Shown here: piece by piece, positions 1 through 10,666 of the stretch
How positions within the stretch are numbered: the first letter of the stretch is position 1
How the letters are laid out: each line of letters opens with the position of its first letter
Source: Antilocapra americana
Taxonomy: Eukaryota > Chordata > Mammalia > Artiodactyla > Antilocapridae
Direction of reading: 5' to 3'
Length of the DNA stretch: 64,000 nt
NCBI GenBank assembly: GCA_007570785.1
Contig: ML664183.1
Location: forward strand, 18,151,368 to 18,215,367
Notes under the pieces: model-generated
Databases searched by the model: none
The model's input: only the letters and a program-made list of their open reading frames with translations
Told to the model about the DNA's origin: nothing
Position numbers and translations under genes: made by a program

Positions 1-198
1 AAGTCTGGATTAGGTGGAACCCATTTTCTGCTTGGACTGCAGAAAGATTCCAACTCAAAACTTGCCAGGATTTTATTCAAAAATTTCCACTGTCTTGCCT
101 AAAGATCAAGGGTCAGGGAAGAACAGCGACAATTCTTGCTATTATCTTTGTGCTGAAGTATGAAATGGAGCATTTCCTGCCATATTAGCAAACAAGGA

Positions 199-643
199 TG
201 TCGCAGTCATCAGTGATTCTGGCCCTCCAAATGTGATTTCCTGAGCCCTCAGGGCACAATCTGGCAGTCATCAGGTTGCATCCACTCTGTATGATGAGCA
301 CTGAGGAACTCCAAATGTGGAAAACATAGGATGCTGTCCCCAGATAGTTGAGATGCATATGAAAGGAATGATTTCAATGAACCCAGACCTGCATCTTCCC
401 ATACATGGAAAGTGCTAAACTCCTTGAGACATCTGTTTTTCTCTGCTGAACAGTAATCTTTTGATGTCCTACCTGCCCTTTGTTGCAAAACTTCTGTATA
501 ACCTGGCTCCTCCCCTGGCCTTGTTGGAGCAATTCTTTCAGGATTCCTTGAGATGCTGTCTCCCAGGCTTGAAGTCCTAAAAATTCCCACTGAATAAAAC
601 AGAACTCTCAACTTTTAGGTTGTGACTGATTTTTAAGTTGTCA
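199..643 (+). mobile_element. Solo LTR, class II endogenous retrovirus, 445 bp
   Basis: The element opens with TG, closes with CA, and is flanked by a six-base duplication with one mismatch (CAAGGA at 193-198, GAAGGA at 644-649), which is the size expected for class II (ERVK/betaretrovirus-like) integration. A TATA-like TGTATAAC lies at 494-501 and a polyadenylation signal AATAAA at 593-598, in the order U3-R-U5 on the plus strand. The last 40 bases resemble the U5 end of bovine BTLTR-type LTRs (recognition from memory). No retroviral interior or second LTR adjoins it, so it is a recombined solo LTR. It may retain promoter or poly(A) activity, but nothing here shows that. Confidence 0.8.
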
Positions 644-1630
644 GAAGGAAAGACTATAAATTGACCTGTGATAGGGTAAGATTGGAATTTAGCATTGTTG
701 TCTTTGCAGGAGGTTAAGATTCATTCTTAATCTCAAAAGGAAGTTAGTTGTGTCACTCATGTTGAAAATTGATGTGTGTAGAGTAGGGGAAGGCAGGAGA
801 GAAAGAACTTTTATGTGTATGAAGGCTTATATAAAATATGTTTTATATACTTTTTCAAATAATATGCACATACAAGTCATTCCTGCAGTAGCACGACATA
901 TGCATTTCTAAAAATCACCACATTATGTAAATTTCACAAAAACAACCACAGACCTTATGGGAAAAATGGAGTTAGAGACACAACACTCAAATACTTTGTC
1001 ATTGATACATACAAAGAAGACAGGAACCTAGTAAAAATGATAGCACACTTTTACACATGGTAATAGGTAAAGAAATACATAAATACTATAATAAATATAG
1101 TACTTTACCTTGAAAAAGACCTGAAGTTTACTACTGGAAGTGTCAGAAGGATTGCAGCTTGTGAGTTATTACAGAATGAGAGAATGAGATAATCTGAAAT
1201 TGGACAGAAAATTTTAACTCTTGATGTCAACAGGTATGATTCATAACACACTGAAGTTGCTGGTAAATATTTGAAGTGTGTGCATGTGTACTTATTATAT
1301 TCTTACATAGCTCAATTCAACTTGGTGCAGTATTCTATAGATGAAATTGTGCAGAAGAAAATGTAAAATTTGATTTATGCTTGAATTATTTCATAATAAT
1401 GACTTTTACTGGAATAAATTTGTATTTCATAGTAAGTATGATATATGTAGAAGTCATATCTCCATTTTCTCTCAAAGTATCTGACCTTTATCTTTATTTT
1501 GGTACTTACATTCTGCTTGCAATTGAATTGTTTATACATATCATTTCCTTAATTAGTTGGCAAACTCTGTGGGGGGGGAAGGGTATCTCTGATGTAGCTT
1601 TAATTTCTGTAGTATCTAGTGAGGTTACTT
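644..1630. other. No gene; AT-rich unique sequence
   Basis: Nothing recognisable is seen. An open frame that starts at 1381 with a hydrophobic stretch stays open only by running into the SINE at 1631, so it is chance. Confidence 0.6.
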
Positions 1631-1842
1631 GGGCTTCTCAGGTGTCACGAGTGGTTAGGAACCCTCTTGCCAATGCAGGAGATGAGGGTTCAATTCCTGG
1701 ATTGGGAAGATCCCTTGGAGGAGGCCACAACAACCCACTCCAGTATTCTTGCGTGGAGAATCCCATGGACAGAGGAGTCTGGCAGGCTATGGTCCATGGG
1801 GTCACAAAAAGTTGGACATGACTGAAGCAACTTAGCATGTGC
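1631..1842 (+). mobile_element. Bov-tA SINE
   Basis: The tRNA-Glu-like head (promoter boxes) is at the left, followed by the body with the GGGAAGATCCC motif and the CCATGG...GTCACAAAAAGTTGGACATGACTG tail module typical of Bov-A. Nearly full length and moderately diverged. Copied by LINE machinery, probably BovB. Confidence 0.93.
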
Positions 1843-3594
1843 ACCCACACAGGGTTACTTACTCCTGAAATATCATTTTAAATACTTGTTGAATGAATAG
1901 TGGTAACTCTGTGAGATTGAGGCACAGATGAGTAGATTTCAGAACGACATTAAAGGAGAGTTTCAAAAAAGAGAAAAATATCTGGTGGTACATTCTGGGT
2001 TGTTGTGTCTGTTACAAAGTTGTAGTGAATCTGCAGGACTGAGATGCAGGTATGAAGAAATACACTCAGTGCGCATACTCAGGACACATTGTTAAGTGGC
2101 TGTTCACCTGTGGTATACTTTTTAATTGCAACAAAATGATGGGCTCTTTGACAGAAGACAATGAGTGACACAGGAGCAGCTTGAACAGCAGGTTTAGGAG
2201 GTGAAAATGCTATAGCATCCTTTTGGACAAACATTGGATTTTAAGTTGGTTTCCATGAAGCCCGGGAAGCTTCCTAGAATCTTCTCAAAGCTGTTGTGAA
2301 AGTGGAAGACGAAGACATGAATTTTTAGCACCTTTGCCTTTATTTCAAACTTAGATTATTTTGTTTCTCAAAACTATGGTTCCCTGGAGAGCAGAGAAGT
2401 GTTTGCAAGTCTTTGGCTGTGGCTTTGGGCAAGATAGTCAGGATAATGGGGATGGTGCATTTTGCCTTAACTGTGTGTAGATGAGCTCCTGGCTTTCTTA
2501 ATCTCAAGTAGAATCCTCTTATTTTCCCTCTTTCTTTTCTGCATAACAATAGAACTCCTGGAGTAGAAGGAGGCTGCACAAACTTGATGGGATTGGTGGT
2601 GGTTTAAGGGAAGATATTTGGGCTGAATCAAGTAAAACCCATTAAACTTTAGGCAAGCTCTTTCATTCAAATAGACATGCAGTCAAATTCCCAGTCTTAG
2701 GTCTTATAGCTGTTTTCCCATAAATGGGTATAAATTAGTGTAAAATGTTCAAAGCACAAGTAGGAGAATATTCTATCTCAAAGACAGTGCTCATTTACAA
2801 GAGCCATGATTTTCTCTACAACTGATGAAGCATCTTTCAAAATTGTATTAAGTATTGATGGAAGAGAACTTCATAAGATATACTCGGCTCAGTAATTCAA
2901 TGACTGATAATCCAGTTTATAGGTTATTTAGACCTTTAATTTTTCTTATTTTGTCATTTTTTTGGTCATTTCCTATACCAGCTATTTGACTGGAATATTC
3001 AGGGTAAAATTTTGTGAGCTCTCAGTCAGTTGATTTTGTAAACAGTTACAATTTCATTTAAAGGTTTGATAGAAGAGGTTGTTGAAATCCTTAAGTAGGA
3101 TTTAGACTCATATGTATATTTCATTAACCCATGTTCTTTCTCTAGTAAATTGCCATTAAAAAAAAGAATTATTCCATTAGCCTTTCTGAAAATGCAATTC
3201 AAATTCTTTGCCCTAGAGAGGGAATAGCATTATCTTTGATAAAGACCGTAGTAAAGATCAGAGGTGCAAAAGGTTGATGGAAATCAAATTGTCAGAACAT
3301 CTTTTCTTTTTTTCTTTTTCTTGGTTAAAATTGCAGATGGATGAATTACACATGAAACAGTTTTCCATATGAACCAGCTAATGAATAGCTGTACCTGTCA
3401 TCAGTCTGAAAATTCAGGAAGTAAGGTTTCAGTCTAGTTTTGCTGAATTAATGCACTCAATAGTTAGGATTTTCAGTAGAGGTAAAACAGCAAGAAGGGG
3501 TAGTTGCATTCTTATGCTCACTGCCCTCAGATAAAACTTGTGCTCTTTTGAATACTGGTATCCCCTAGGATTGCTCGTGTAACACACCATCCAT
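1843..3594. other. No gene; unique sequence
   Basis: About 1.75 kb without a recognised repeat. A T/C-rich tract lies at 3301-3322. Short minus-strand frames at 2340-2670 overlap one another and have no recognisable domain. Confidence 0.55.
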
Positions 3595-3720
3595 TAATAA
3601 AAGTACTTAATAAGCATTTATGTTCCAGGTATTGTCTTAAGTACCAGGGTTATATGCGAATTTGGATTCAGACCTTAGCTTTGAAGAATTTAGAGTTTGG
3701 AAAAGGAGGCAAGTGTGTAA
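3595..3720 (+). mobile_element. L2-like LINE fragment
   Basis: Resembles the common L2 segment (a line on a growing list size and location: GCATTTATGTTCCAGGTAT..TTAAGTACCAGGG). Old and diverged; family by recognition only. Confidence 0.5.
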
Positions 3721-4400
3721 GTGTGGCAAAATTTTTCCTTTTGCCCCTGCAGATCTGTTCCCTACCCTAACCTACCACTTTATCTGCCCTAGCATAATGG
3801 CTTGCTTGGATGACTGCAAAGGTTCCCTGGTCCTTTCCTTTTTAGGAGAATCAGTCTACTTCAGGGGCACCCCAGCAGCAGATGAGAGGGAGAGGAGAAT
3901 GAGATTAATTATTCCTTATCCCTGTGAAACTCCTGGTGTTGGCCATGTTCCTCTACTGAATGTCGCTGCTCCTCTAAAGATACCCTCATCTGTTGACTCT
4001 CTCCTTCCAGATGTGGCAATCACCCCTTCTCTTTGACTCTTTGGGCTAGAGATGGTGACAGTTTCTCTGCTACTCTTTCTGGGTATTGTGCTAATCCTTG
4101 TGGCTTGTCTCCATCCTGCCTACAACTCTGATAATTAATTAATGTCCCTCAAAATGATTCTACTGCAAGAGGGCTGGTTCCTCTTAGGACTCTGATACAG
4201 TAAGTATTGCTTATTCAATTATATAAGTCATTGAGGAGACAGACATTTTCCTCTACTCTTCTAGGTTTTTGTAGCCAGTCTAAGAAATGATATGTGACAG
4301 ATTAACAGGAAAAAATCAGACAAAAGTGCAGTAACATGTAAACTGTGTACATGGCAGAGACCCAGGGGAACTGAGTTAACTCACCCAAATGGCCAAAGTT
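3721..4400. other. No gene; unique sequence with chance ORF
   Basis: An open frame of 124 codons (3662-4036, plus) overlaps the L2-like fragment at its start and has no domain, signal peptide or codon pattern I recognise. I treat it as chance. Confidence 0.5.
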
Positions 4401-4702
4401 GTTGTTCAGTTGCTCAGTCATGTTGGCCTCTTTGTAACATCATGAACTACAGGACCCCAGGCTTCCCTGTTCTTCACTGTCCTCAAAGAGTTTGCTCAAA
4501 TTCATGTTCATTGAGTGGGTGATGCTATCTATCTCATCCTCTGCTGCCCCTTCTCCTTTTCCCTTCAGTTTTTTTCCAGCATCAGAGTCTTTTCTGATGA
4601 CTCTTTGCATCAGGTGGTAAAAGTACTGGAGCTTCAGCTTCAGCAACAGTCCTTCCATTGAATATTAAAGGTTGATTTCCTTTTGGATGGACTGGTCCAT
4701 CC
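4401..4702 (-). mobile_element. BovB LINE, 3' end
   Basis: Reverse-oriented 3' terminus of the RTE-type LINE BovB. It begins with GTTGTTCAGTTGCTCAGTC and runs through the conserved segment read on the minus strand as the block before the AACTG tail. Severely 5'-truncated (about 300 bp of a roughly 3.2-kb element), no coding potential. Confidence 0.9.
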
Positions 4703-5519
4703 AAAATCTTATCCCCAGTCCCCACCCTAAATACCACCTTCAATTAAGGACAAAAGAGCATGCTGGCAGTAGTGGTTTGGGATTGCAGAGGGGAGGAAAA
4801 TAATTCACATGGAGATGGAAAAGCAAATGTTTGAAAAACAAATGTTGGAGACAATGGGAAACAGAGTTGTGGGCTCTGATTTAGGTCTTGCTGAGCTTCC
4901 CCAACATACCAAGCCTGTTTTCTTTGCAGATGTCTCTGGTGGTAGCTCTGTTTCAGGAACAGGCTTTTTGTCTAAGTTCTCTAGGCAGCTATGAAAGAGA
5001 TTAGAAAGAAAGATTTCCAGTGTCTTCTGTTTATGAAAAATAATCAGCCTAAATTAATCTTAGTACCAAAAAAACACAATTTGGGAATGACAGATTTTGC
5101 CCTACAGTGTCAAGTAAGAGAAAGACCACAGTGAGTGCTAAGGGTATACAAGGGACAGAAAGACCACTTTTTCTAAACAATAGATATCAAGACACACAGC
5201 TTAAAATGATGGCATGTACACTAAAATTTGAAAGATGAGAAGACTTATTAGGAAAAATATGGGAAAAGAAATACCAAATTGTGGGCAGGGGAACCACTTG
5301 TCAAAATCACAGTGGTTGAAAATTCAATGGCCAGTTCTGGGATCTGTTAGGTATGTGTGATTGGACCGTACTGTGTATGAAAGGGAAGGTGAGATACACA
5401 AAGATGACAAATGCAAAGCTAGTGTGTATCTTGTCTACCATTAACCGGGTATCTAGCACAAATGTGGTGCTCAATAAAGAATTTACTGAGAAAATAAAAT
5501 CAGTAAATAGAAAGGTGAG
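4703..5519. other. No gene; unique sequence
   Basis: No recognised repeat or gene. A 61-codon frame at 4809-4994 and overlapping frames on both strands at 5307-5553 are unremarkable. Confidence 0.55.
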
Positions 5520-5800
5520 CAGGAGTGTGATCATGAAGGATCTTGAATGCTAAGGATTTTGTACCTCACAATGAAGATGATGGAGAAGTAAAGATTTTGA
5601 GAAGGGGACTGATGAATTTTCAAAAGTTAATTATATCTTTCCTTTTAAACATCAGTACACTTATTATCTTCTTTACTAGACTGTACCCATCTTGAGAGCA
5701 GGGAACAAGTCCTACTCATCCATATACTACTGGTGTCTCCTAGTAGAGCAACTTCCACATTGATGGCATTCAGAATACTCTTGATGAATTACTGCAAGCA
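5520..5800 (+). mobile_element. L2 LINE fragments (ORF2 end and 3' UTR)
   Basis: 5520-5640 resembles the L2 segment with GATCTTGAATGC..AGGATTTTG, and 5655-5800 resembles its 3' end (TAGACTGTACCCATCTTGAGAGCAGGGA..). Both are in the same orientation and in the expected order, so they probably derive from one old copy. Confidence 0.6.
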
Positions 5801-6399
5801 TGAATTACATGGCTAGAGTTTCCATGGCCTGTACATGTTATTTTAGCTTTTTTTAAAAAAAATAAACTCTTAAAATGAAACCATACTGATTTTATCCCAA
5901 ATATTGACTTAATCATCATGCAATTGAAAATATAAATACAATGCAACTGATGAGTTTAATATGCTGCCTACTGAAGTGTTACTTGTTTGTTTATTACTCA
6001 TTGATCCAAAGAAGACCTCAACTTCGAAGATAATTAACTAGAGATAAGAGGCTTTCTTGGAATTTGTAAGGAAAGATTTGGGTCCTTCTGCAAATATTTA
6101 TCACCATATTCAGTAGCTTGATGCGTTGCTAGTAGACCTTCTGTCCTTTAGAATGAATATGATCACTTTCCTCAGAAATTATCCTCAATGTTTTTATTAA
6201 TCTTCATCTAAAATCTCTAAGAGTGACAAACTGTCCAGTTTTCCATGAGTGTGAATTAATTCCCATTTATCTATTAGTGTAGACTTACTAGTGAGTCCAA
6301 ACATTAATTTTAAATTAGGGAAATACAATGTAACAATTCCATATATTTTTCTTACTGTTTGCTTGTATACCTGGGGGAGAGTGGAGTGAAAGTGTGTGT
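5801..6399. other. No gene; AT-rich unique sequence
   Basis: Nothing recognised. A short A/T run lies near 5850-5866. Confidence 0.55.
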
Positions 6400-6755
6400 C
6401 CAGCCACCAGCCAATTCACGTGTTGAAATCTAATCTCTAGTGCCTAATGTGATTTTATTTGGTGGTGGGACTTTGGGGAGCATAATAATGATGTAATGCA
6501 GATGGAGCCCTCTTTAGTGAGATTGTAAGAAGAGGCCAGAAAGCTCCCCCATCCCACTTTCCACCATGCAAGGATACAATAAGAAATAAGCCATCTGCAA
6601 CCTAGAAGAAGGCTCTCACCAGAAATCAGCCATGCTTGGCATCCTGATCTCAGAATTCCAATATCCAGAACTGTGAGAAAAGACACTTCCATTGTTTATA
6701 ACCCACCCAGTCAAAGGTATTTTGTTTATAACTACCTGAACAAGTAAACAAGTGC
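6400..6755 (+). mobile_element. MLT1/MST-type MaLR LTR
   Basis: Shows the MaLR (ERVL) LTR landmarks in order: TGTTGAAATC near 6421, GGTGGGACTTTGGG, CTTTCCACCATG with AGGATACAA near 6560-6580, CCAGAACTGTGAGAAAAG, and GTTTATAACCCACCCAGTC followed by GGTATTTTGTT. An ancient placental-mammal retroelement; no interior is visible. Confidence 0.85.
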
Positions 6756-6904
6756 AGTTTGTAAGAATAAAGTCATATACTTTCAGTAGGAGAATAAAGT
6801 CATTTCTTCATGTTAGCAGTTCTTTTCCACAGGTATTTCTTGAGCATCTGCTCTTGGCTCTTAGCTATTAGCAGTGTTATCAGGGATTGTGAGCAGGTGA
6901 TATA

Positions 6905-7310
6905 GTACACACTCCAGACCTTTTTCACTGGGTGGGCGCACCTGTTCCCCAGCTGTGGTGGATGTTGTTTGTTCAAGGTTCATACCCATGCCTGTGGATT
7001 AGGGAAATTTCCCTAGCCCAGAGATGCTTAGAAAGTCACACCGCCCTCCGAAGGTGGGCCATGGCCTGTGAGTGACTGATACAGGGTATAAGTGCCCATT
7101 CCAGGTGGGACAGTCTCTGTGGCACATTCTCTTTTGGAGCTCTCATGGGATCAGACTGAAGCTAGACTTCTCTTGGAACTACATCTTTGCCTCACTAGCT
7201 CCATCTTCTTCTTCAGTTATCCTGCTTTCCTCACTCTACTTTCTCCTGAGAGTGCTGCTTCAGTAAATTTCTTGCAAAAGCTCTGTTAGAGGAAACCCCA
7301 CTAACAGATA
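6905..7310 (+). mobile_element. Probable ERVL-type LTR
   Basis: A GGGTATAAG TATA-like box near 7085 is followed by a pyrimidine-rich stretch, CTCCTGAGAGTGCTGCTTC, an AGTAAATTTCTTGC poly(A)/U5-like block near 7262, and a GAAACCCCACTAACAGATAC end. The layout suits an ERVL-family LTR. Ends and subfamily are not resolved. Confidence 0.5.
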
Positions 7311-7589
7311 CTGTGAAAGATAAGGCATAGGCTCTTTTCAAGGATGCATAATTTAGTGGAAATATATATCAAGTTTGCAAATAATTTAAGCTAGAACATA
7401 ATATGATTTAAAAGAGGTGCAAAAATAGTAATAGTATGGGATTTAAAGGAAAAAAATCTTCACAAAGATTATGACAAGGATATAAAATCCTTGAAACAAG
7501 AGAACTTGAGGTTTGAGCACTGCATTTTGAGAATTGCATTCTGCCATTTTGTCTTGAAAGTAAGTGGAAGGTAATAATGGAGCTATCAC

Positions 7590-7780
7590 TTGTATGTCTT
7601 GAAAGCTAGGAAAAGGGGTTTGTCCTTAATTTAAAAAGCAGTGAAAAACCTTTGAATATTTTTGAACATCACAGTGATTCTCTTAGAATGTGCTTATGAA
7701 GATATATCTAGATGACTATGTAGAATACATTTTAGTGTTGAGAAATAGGAGTTGAAGAAACCAGTAAGGAAACTAGTAGT
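7590..7780 (+). mobile_element. L2 LINE fragment
   Basis: The stretch around AGCAGTGAAAAACCTTTGAA and the following ..ACATCACAGTGATTCTC matches the recognisable L2 segment. Diverged. Confidence 0.5.
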
Positions 7781-8426
7781 CAGATGAGAAAAAATAACAT
7801 TCCACAGTGATGATGGGATGAGAAATAGGTATGAAAGATGTTTTGGAAGTAGAATTGATAGCACTTGGCCAGTCATTGGATATAGAGAGTATCACCTATA
7901 GAGAGAACAGTGACTCAAAGCTTTGGGGCTTGTCTGAATGATAACCCCTTAATGCTTTCACAGAAGTGGAATTGTTACATTGAAGGATTTGCACATTTAA
8001 AATTCTGTTATAAAATGCAGGCACTGAATTTTGTCTGTTTGTAAAAACCTATGCCATTTTCATGATAGGGAAAATGGTATCTTTTGTTTTCATTCTGAAA
8101 ATTATGAATAAATTTAAAAATGCTACCTAGGTTTTATTGACTGTGTCTGTCACGGGCTGAGAAAGGTAAGCAAATATGCCTTCTACTATAGTGTTTTCAT
8201 CATTCTTGTGATTGGAGTAGTTCTTGTTATATGTAGTTTGATGTTTTATTACTTGGATGATGACTTACGACAGAATCCTACTCAGACTGTTTTCTGACTA
8301 CAAGCCAGGAGGAAATAAGAGTACTCAGATAGTGTTTTGCATGTGAATAGGAAGGGCTCAGCAGGTTGTGTGGTGATGTTAGGGAAAAGCTTTGTCTGCA
8401 CATCCTTACACAGTACTGGGAAGAGA
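7781..8426. other. No gene; unique sequence
   Basis: Nothing recognised. Confidence 0.5.
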
Positions 8427-8735
8427 TGTTGGGTTGGAAGACTTGGGTTTGAACTCTGGCTCCACCATAAGCTGGTTTTACATATTTAGAGCAATCACTC
8501 AAATTCTGTGGGCCTCGGTGTTCAAATCTGTAAGGCAATACTTTCTTCAAAGTGTTATTCTGAGACCCAGTGGCAGTAATGGAAGTAATTTCTCCTTATG
8601 CTCACAATATGAATGTTTGTGGATTTTATTCCCTGCTGGTCTTACGTCCTTAATAGCAATAATTATTTTTCCACATTTCTTTGCTCAGCATCTTTCCTGG
8701 CACATAGTAACTATTCATTAAAGGTTATCATGTGG
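8427..8735 (+). mobile_element. MIR SINE, diverged
   Basis: 8435-8560 resembles the MIR head and core (TTGGGTTTGAACTCTGGCTCCACC..CTCAAATTCTGTGGGCCTC), and 8690-8735 resembles its tail (TTTCCTGGCACATAGTAAC). The middle is too long and diverged to follow, so the two parts may be separated by inserted DNA. Confidence 0.6.
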
Positions 8736-9165
8736 ATGGATGAGTTAATTTTTTGCCTTGGATGAGCTAAGTGACAGTTTATATACTTTTCTCTCTGAAA
8801 TCAGAAACAGGAAACAAGAGGTATATAGTGAGGTTTTTGTTGCTAAAAACAATTTGCTTCTTCTCCATCTATTTTGGCTTTGTCTGGAGACGTGGGTACT
8901 TGATGAATGGAATTAGTTTTCCTCTCTTCGTAAAGCACTGTATTATTTCTGATGAGCCTTTGGATTCTACTATGGTTACTTAAACAACAGTGTCCTGTTA
9001 AGGTAGTAGCAGCTGGCCTAGCACATAGAAAAGTCGTTGTTGCATTTTTATTTTTACTTTTTTTTGGCATTTCCTGAAAGAGATAGGAAAGTGAAAAGTG
9101 ACCTGTTCTTTAATAATTCTTTTTCTGTTGGAACAGCTTATTCAGATTATTTGAGCAGTTCTGGA

Positions 9166-9166
<1 letters not shown>
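8736..9166. other. No gene; unique sequence
   Basis: Nothing recognised. T-rich at 9046-9064. Confidence 0.5.
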
Positions 9167-9201
<35 letters not shown>

Positions 9202-9220
9202 TGTCTGTCTGTCTGTCTAT
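9167..9220 (+). repeat. Compound microsatellite (TG)n-(CTGT)n
   Basis: An uninterrupted run of TG/GT dinucleotides at 9169-9200 passes directly into CTGT tetranucleotides at 9201-9219. Such compound tracts are usually length-polymorphic. The chance ORF reading through it encodes only Cys-Val repeats. Confidence 0.97.
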
Positions 9221-9399
9221 GTACATTCTTGTGCTCCCAGATTTCCTTTCCCATCCTTCAGAAAGGGATTTTGACCCTTGATATATTTTTCTGAGTCTGA
9301 CAATATATTAGTCCTATATGCTTGTTCAGGCCATTTTCAACAGAATCATTTTGTACTTAGAAAGTCTCTTTAGCCTCCTACCTTCCCCTCTGCAGGTAG

Positions 9400-9490
9400 A
9401 CTAGACAGGTATTATAGTGACTCCCTCTTTACAGGTGAAAACCCTGAGCACCAGGGGGCTTAAACAAATTGCTAAGTGAATCAAGACTGG
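9400..9490 (-). mobile_element. MIR SINE fragment
   Basis: Minus-strand MIR core: TTTACAGGTGAAAACCCTGAG, then the part corresponding to TTAAACAAATTGCTAAGTGA. It carries a CTCF-like word at 9446-9460 (see findings). Confidence 0.6.
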
Positions 9491-9876
9491 AAATGACTTT
9501 TCTGGCTTTACCTGGAGGTCTTTTCATAAGACCCCAGGGAACCTTTAAATTTTTATATGCCAACGTCTTCAGTGGAGTATCTATTGTTCTTGAGGCATGC
9601 TCAGATGAGAATGTGCCTGACTCTCCTTTAGTTTGGTCTCACGAAACTGTGCAAACATTGAGTTCATCCTCCCTGGGCCTGAGGGGATTGGTACTAGGTC
9701 ATTTATAGCTATGATTATTAGCCAATGTACTGTCTGACCCAGTGTTCCAACCGAGAGACTCCTTGGTATTTTTGAGCATGGCATACTTGATCACATTGAT
9801 GAATTTGCCTCCATCATTGCCATCCTACATTTCTTATCTGCATATCTGTTCTGAAATCCTAGCTACTTTAATGCCT

Positions 9877-10035
9877 AGATTCCACATATATACGTTGATG
9901 TATCTTTTTCTCTTTCTGACTTACTTTACTCTCTATGACATCTAGGTCTGTCCACATCTCTACAAATGACAAAATTTCATTCCTTTTTATAGCTGAATAA
10001 TACTGCATTGTATATATGTACTACATCTTCTTTAT
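9877..10035 (-). mobile_element. L1 3' UTR segment, inverted (twin-priming)
   Basis: Reads on the minus strand as the L1 segment that runs from the ATAAAGAAG..ATACAATG block to TGTGGAATCT. It abuts, in opposite orientation, the plus-strand segment that follows it in the L1 consensus, sharing about 12 bases (TATGTGGAATCT) at the junction. This is the signature of 5' inversion by twin priming. Confidence 0.82.
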
Positions 10036-10170
10036 GTGGAATCTAGACAAATGCTACAGATGAACCTATTAGCAGGGCAGAGACAGAGATGTAGAGAACA
10101 GGCATGTGGACACAGTAGGGCAGGGGGAGTGGGGATGCATTGGGAGATTAGGATTGGCATGTACATGCTA
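10034..10170 (+). mobile_element. L1 3' UTR, part 1 (cetartiodactyl type)
   Basis: Begins ATGTGGAATCTAGACAAATG and continues through the GGGCAGAGACAGAGATGTAG and CATGTGGACACAG words of cetartiodactyl L1 3' UTRs. Interrupted at 10171 by a SINE; the remainder is at 10438-10666. Confidence 0.85.
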
Positions 10171-10437
10171 CACTGTTGTTGTTAGTTGCTAAATTGTGTC
10201 TGACTCTTTTACGACCCCACGTACTATAAAGTGCCAGGCTCCTCTGTCCATGGGATTTCCCAGGAAAGAATCCTGAAATAGGTTGCCATTTCCTTCTTCA
10301 GGGGATCTTCCTGACCCAGGGATTGAACCCATAATCATTATTTCCCATCACAAATAAAAATTAGCTGAATGAATCAATAATCTATGTCTCCTGCATTGGC
10401 TGGTGGGTTCTTTACCACTGAGCCACCAGGGAAGCCC
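10171..10437 (-). mobile_element. Bov-tA SINE with 53-bp internal insert, inside L1
   Basis: Minus-strand copy: the Bov-A tail module is at the left (GTTGTTGTTAGTTGCTAAAT) and the tRNA-like head at the right (GAGCCACCAGGGAAGCCC). The body is split between ..GAACCCAT and GTCTCCTGC.. by 53 AT-rich bases at 10333-10385 that are not part of the family. The SINE sits inside an L1 3' UTR, so it is younger than that L1. Confidence 0.88.
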
Positions 10438-10666
10438 ATGTGTAAAATAGCTAGCTGGTGGAAAGCTGCGGCATCGCACAGGGAGTTCAGCCCAGTGCTC
10501 TGTGATGACCTAGAGGAGTGGGATCAGGGAGGGGAGATTGAAATGCAGGGGTAGGACGAAGGGCCACAAGGAAGGGGATATACGTATACATGTGACTGAT
10601 TCACACCACTGTACAGCAAAAACTAACACAACATTGTAAAACAATTATAGTCCAATTTTAAAAGAG
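10438..10666 (+). mobile_element. L1 3' UTR, part 2, to the 3' end
   Basis: Continues the interrupted L1: TGTGTAAAATAGCTAGCTGG, GCACAGGGAGTTCAG, CTGTGATGACCTAGA, then CACTGTACAGCAAAAACTAA and CAACATTGTAAAACAATTA near the 3' terminus. Noncoding. Confidence 0.87.

Noticed and set aside
1381..1821. 146-codon plus-strand ORF, the longest in the window
   Set aside because: Its second half is the translation of a Bov-tA SINE, and the first half is low-complexity hydrophobic reading of AT-rich DNA.
3662..4036. 124-codon plus-strand ORF
   Set aside because: Begins inside an L2-like fragment; no domain, no splice context, and no codon pattern that supports coding.
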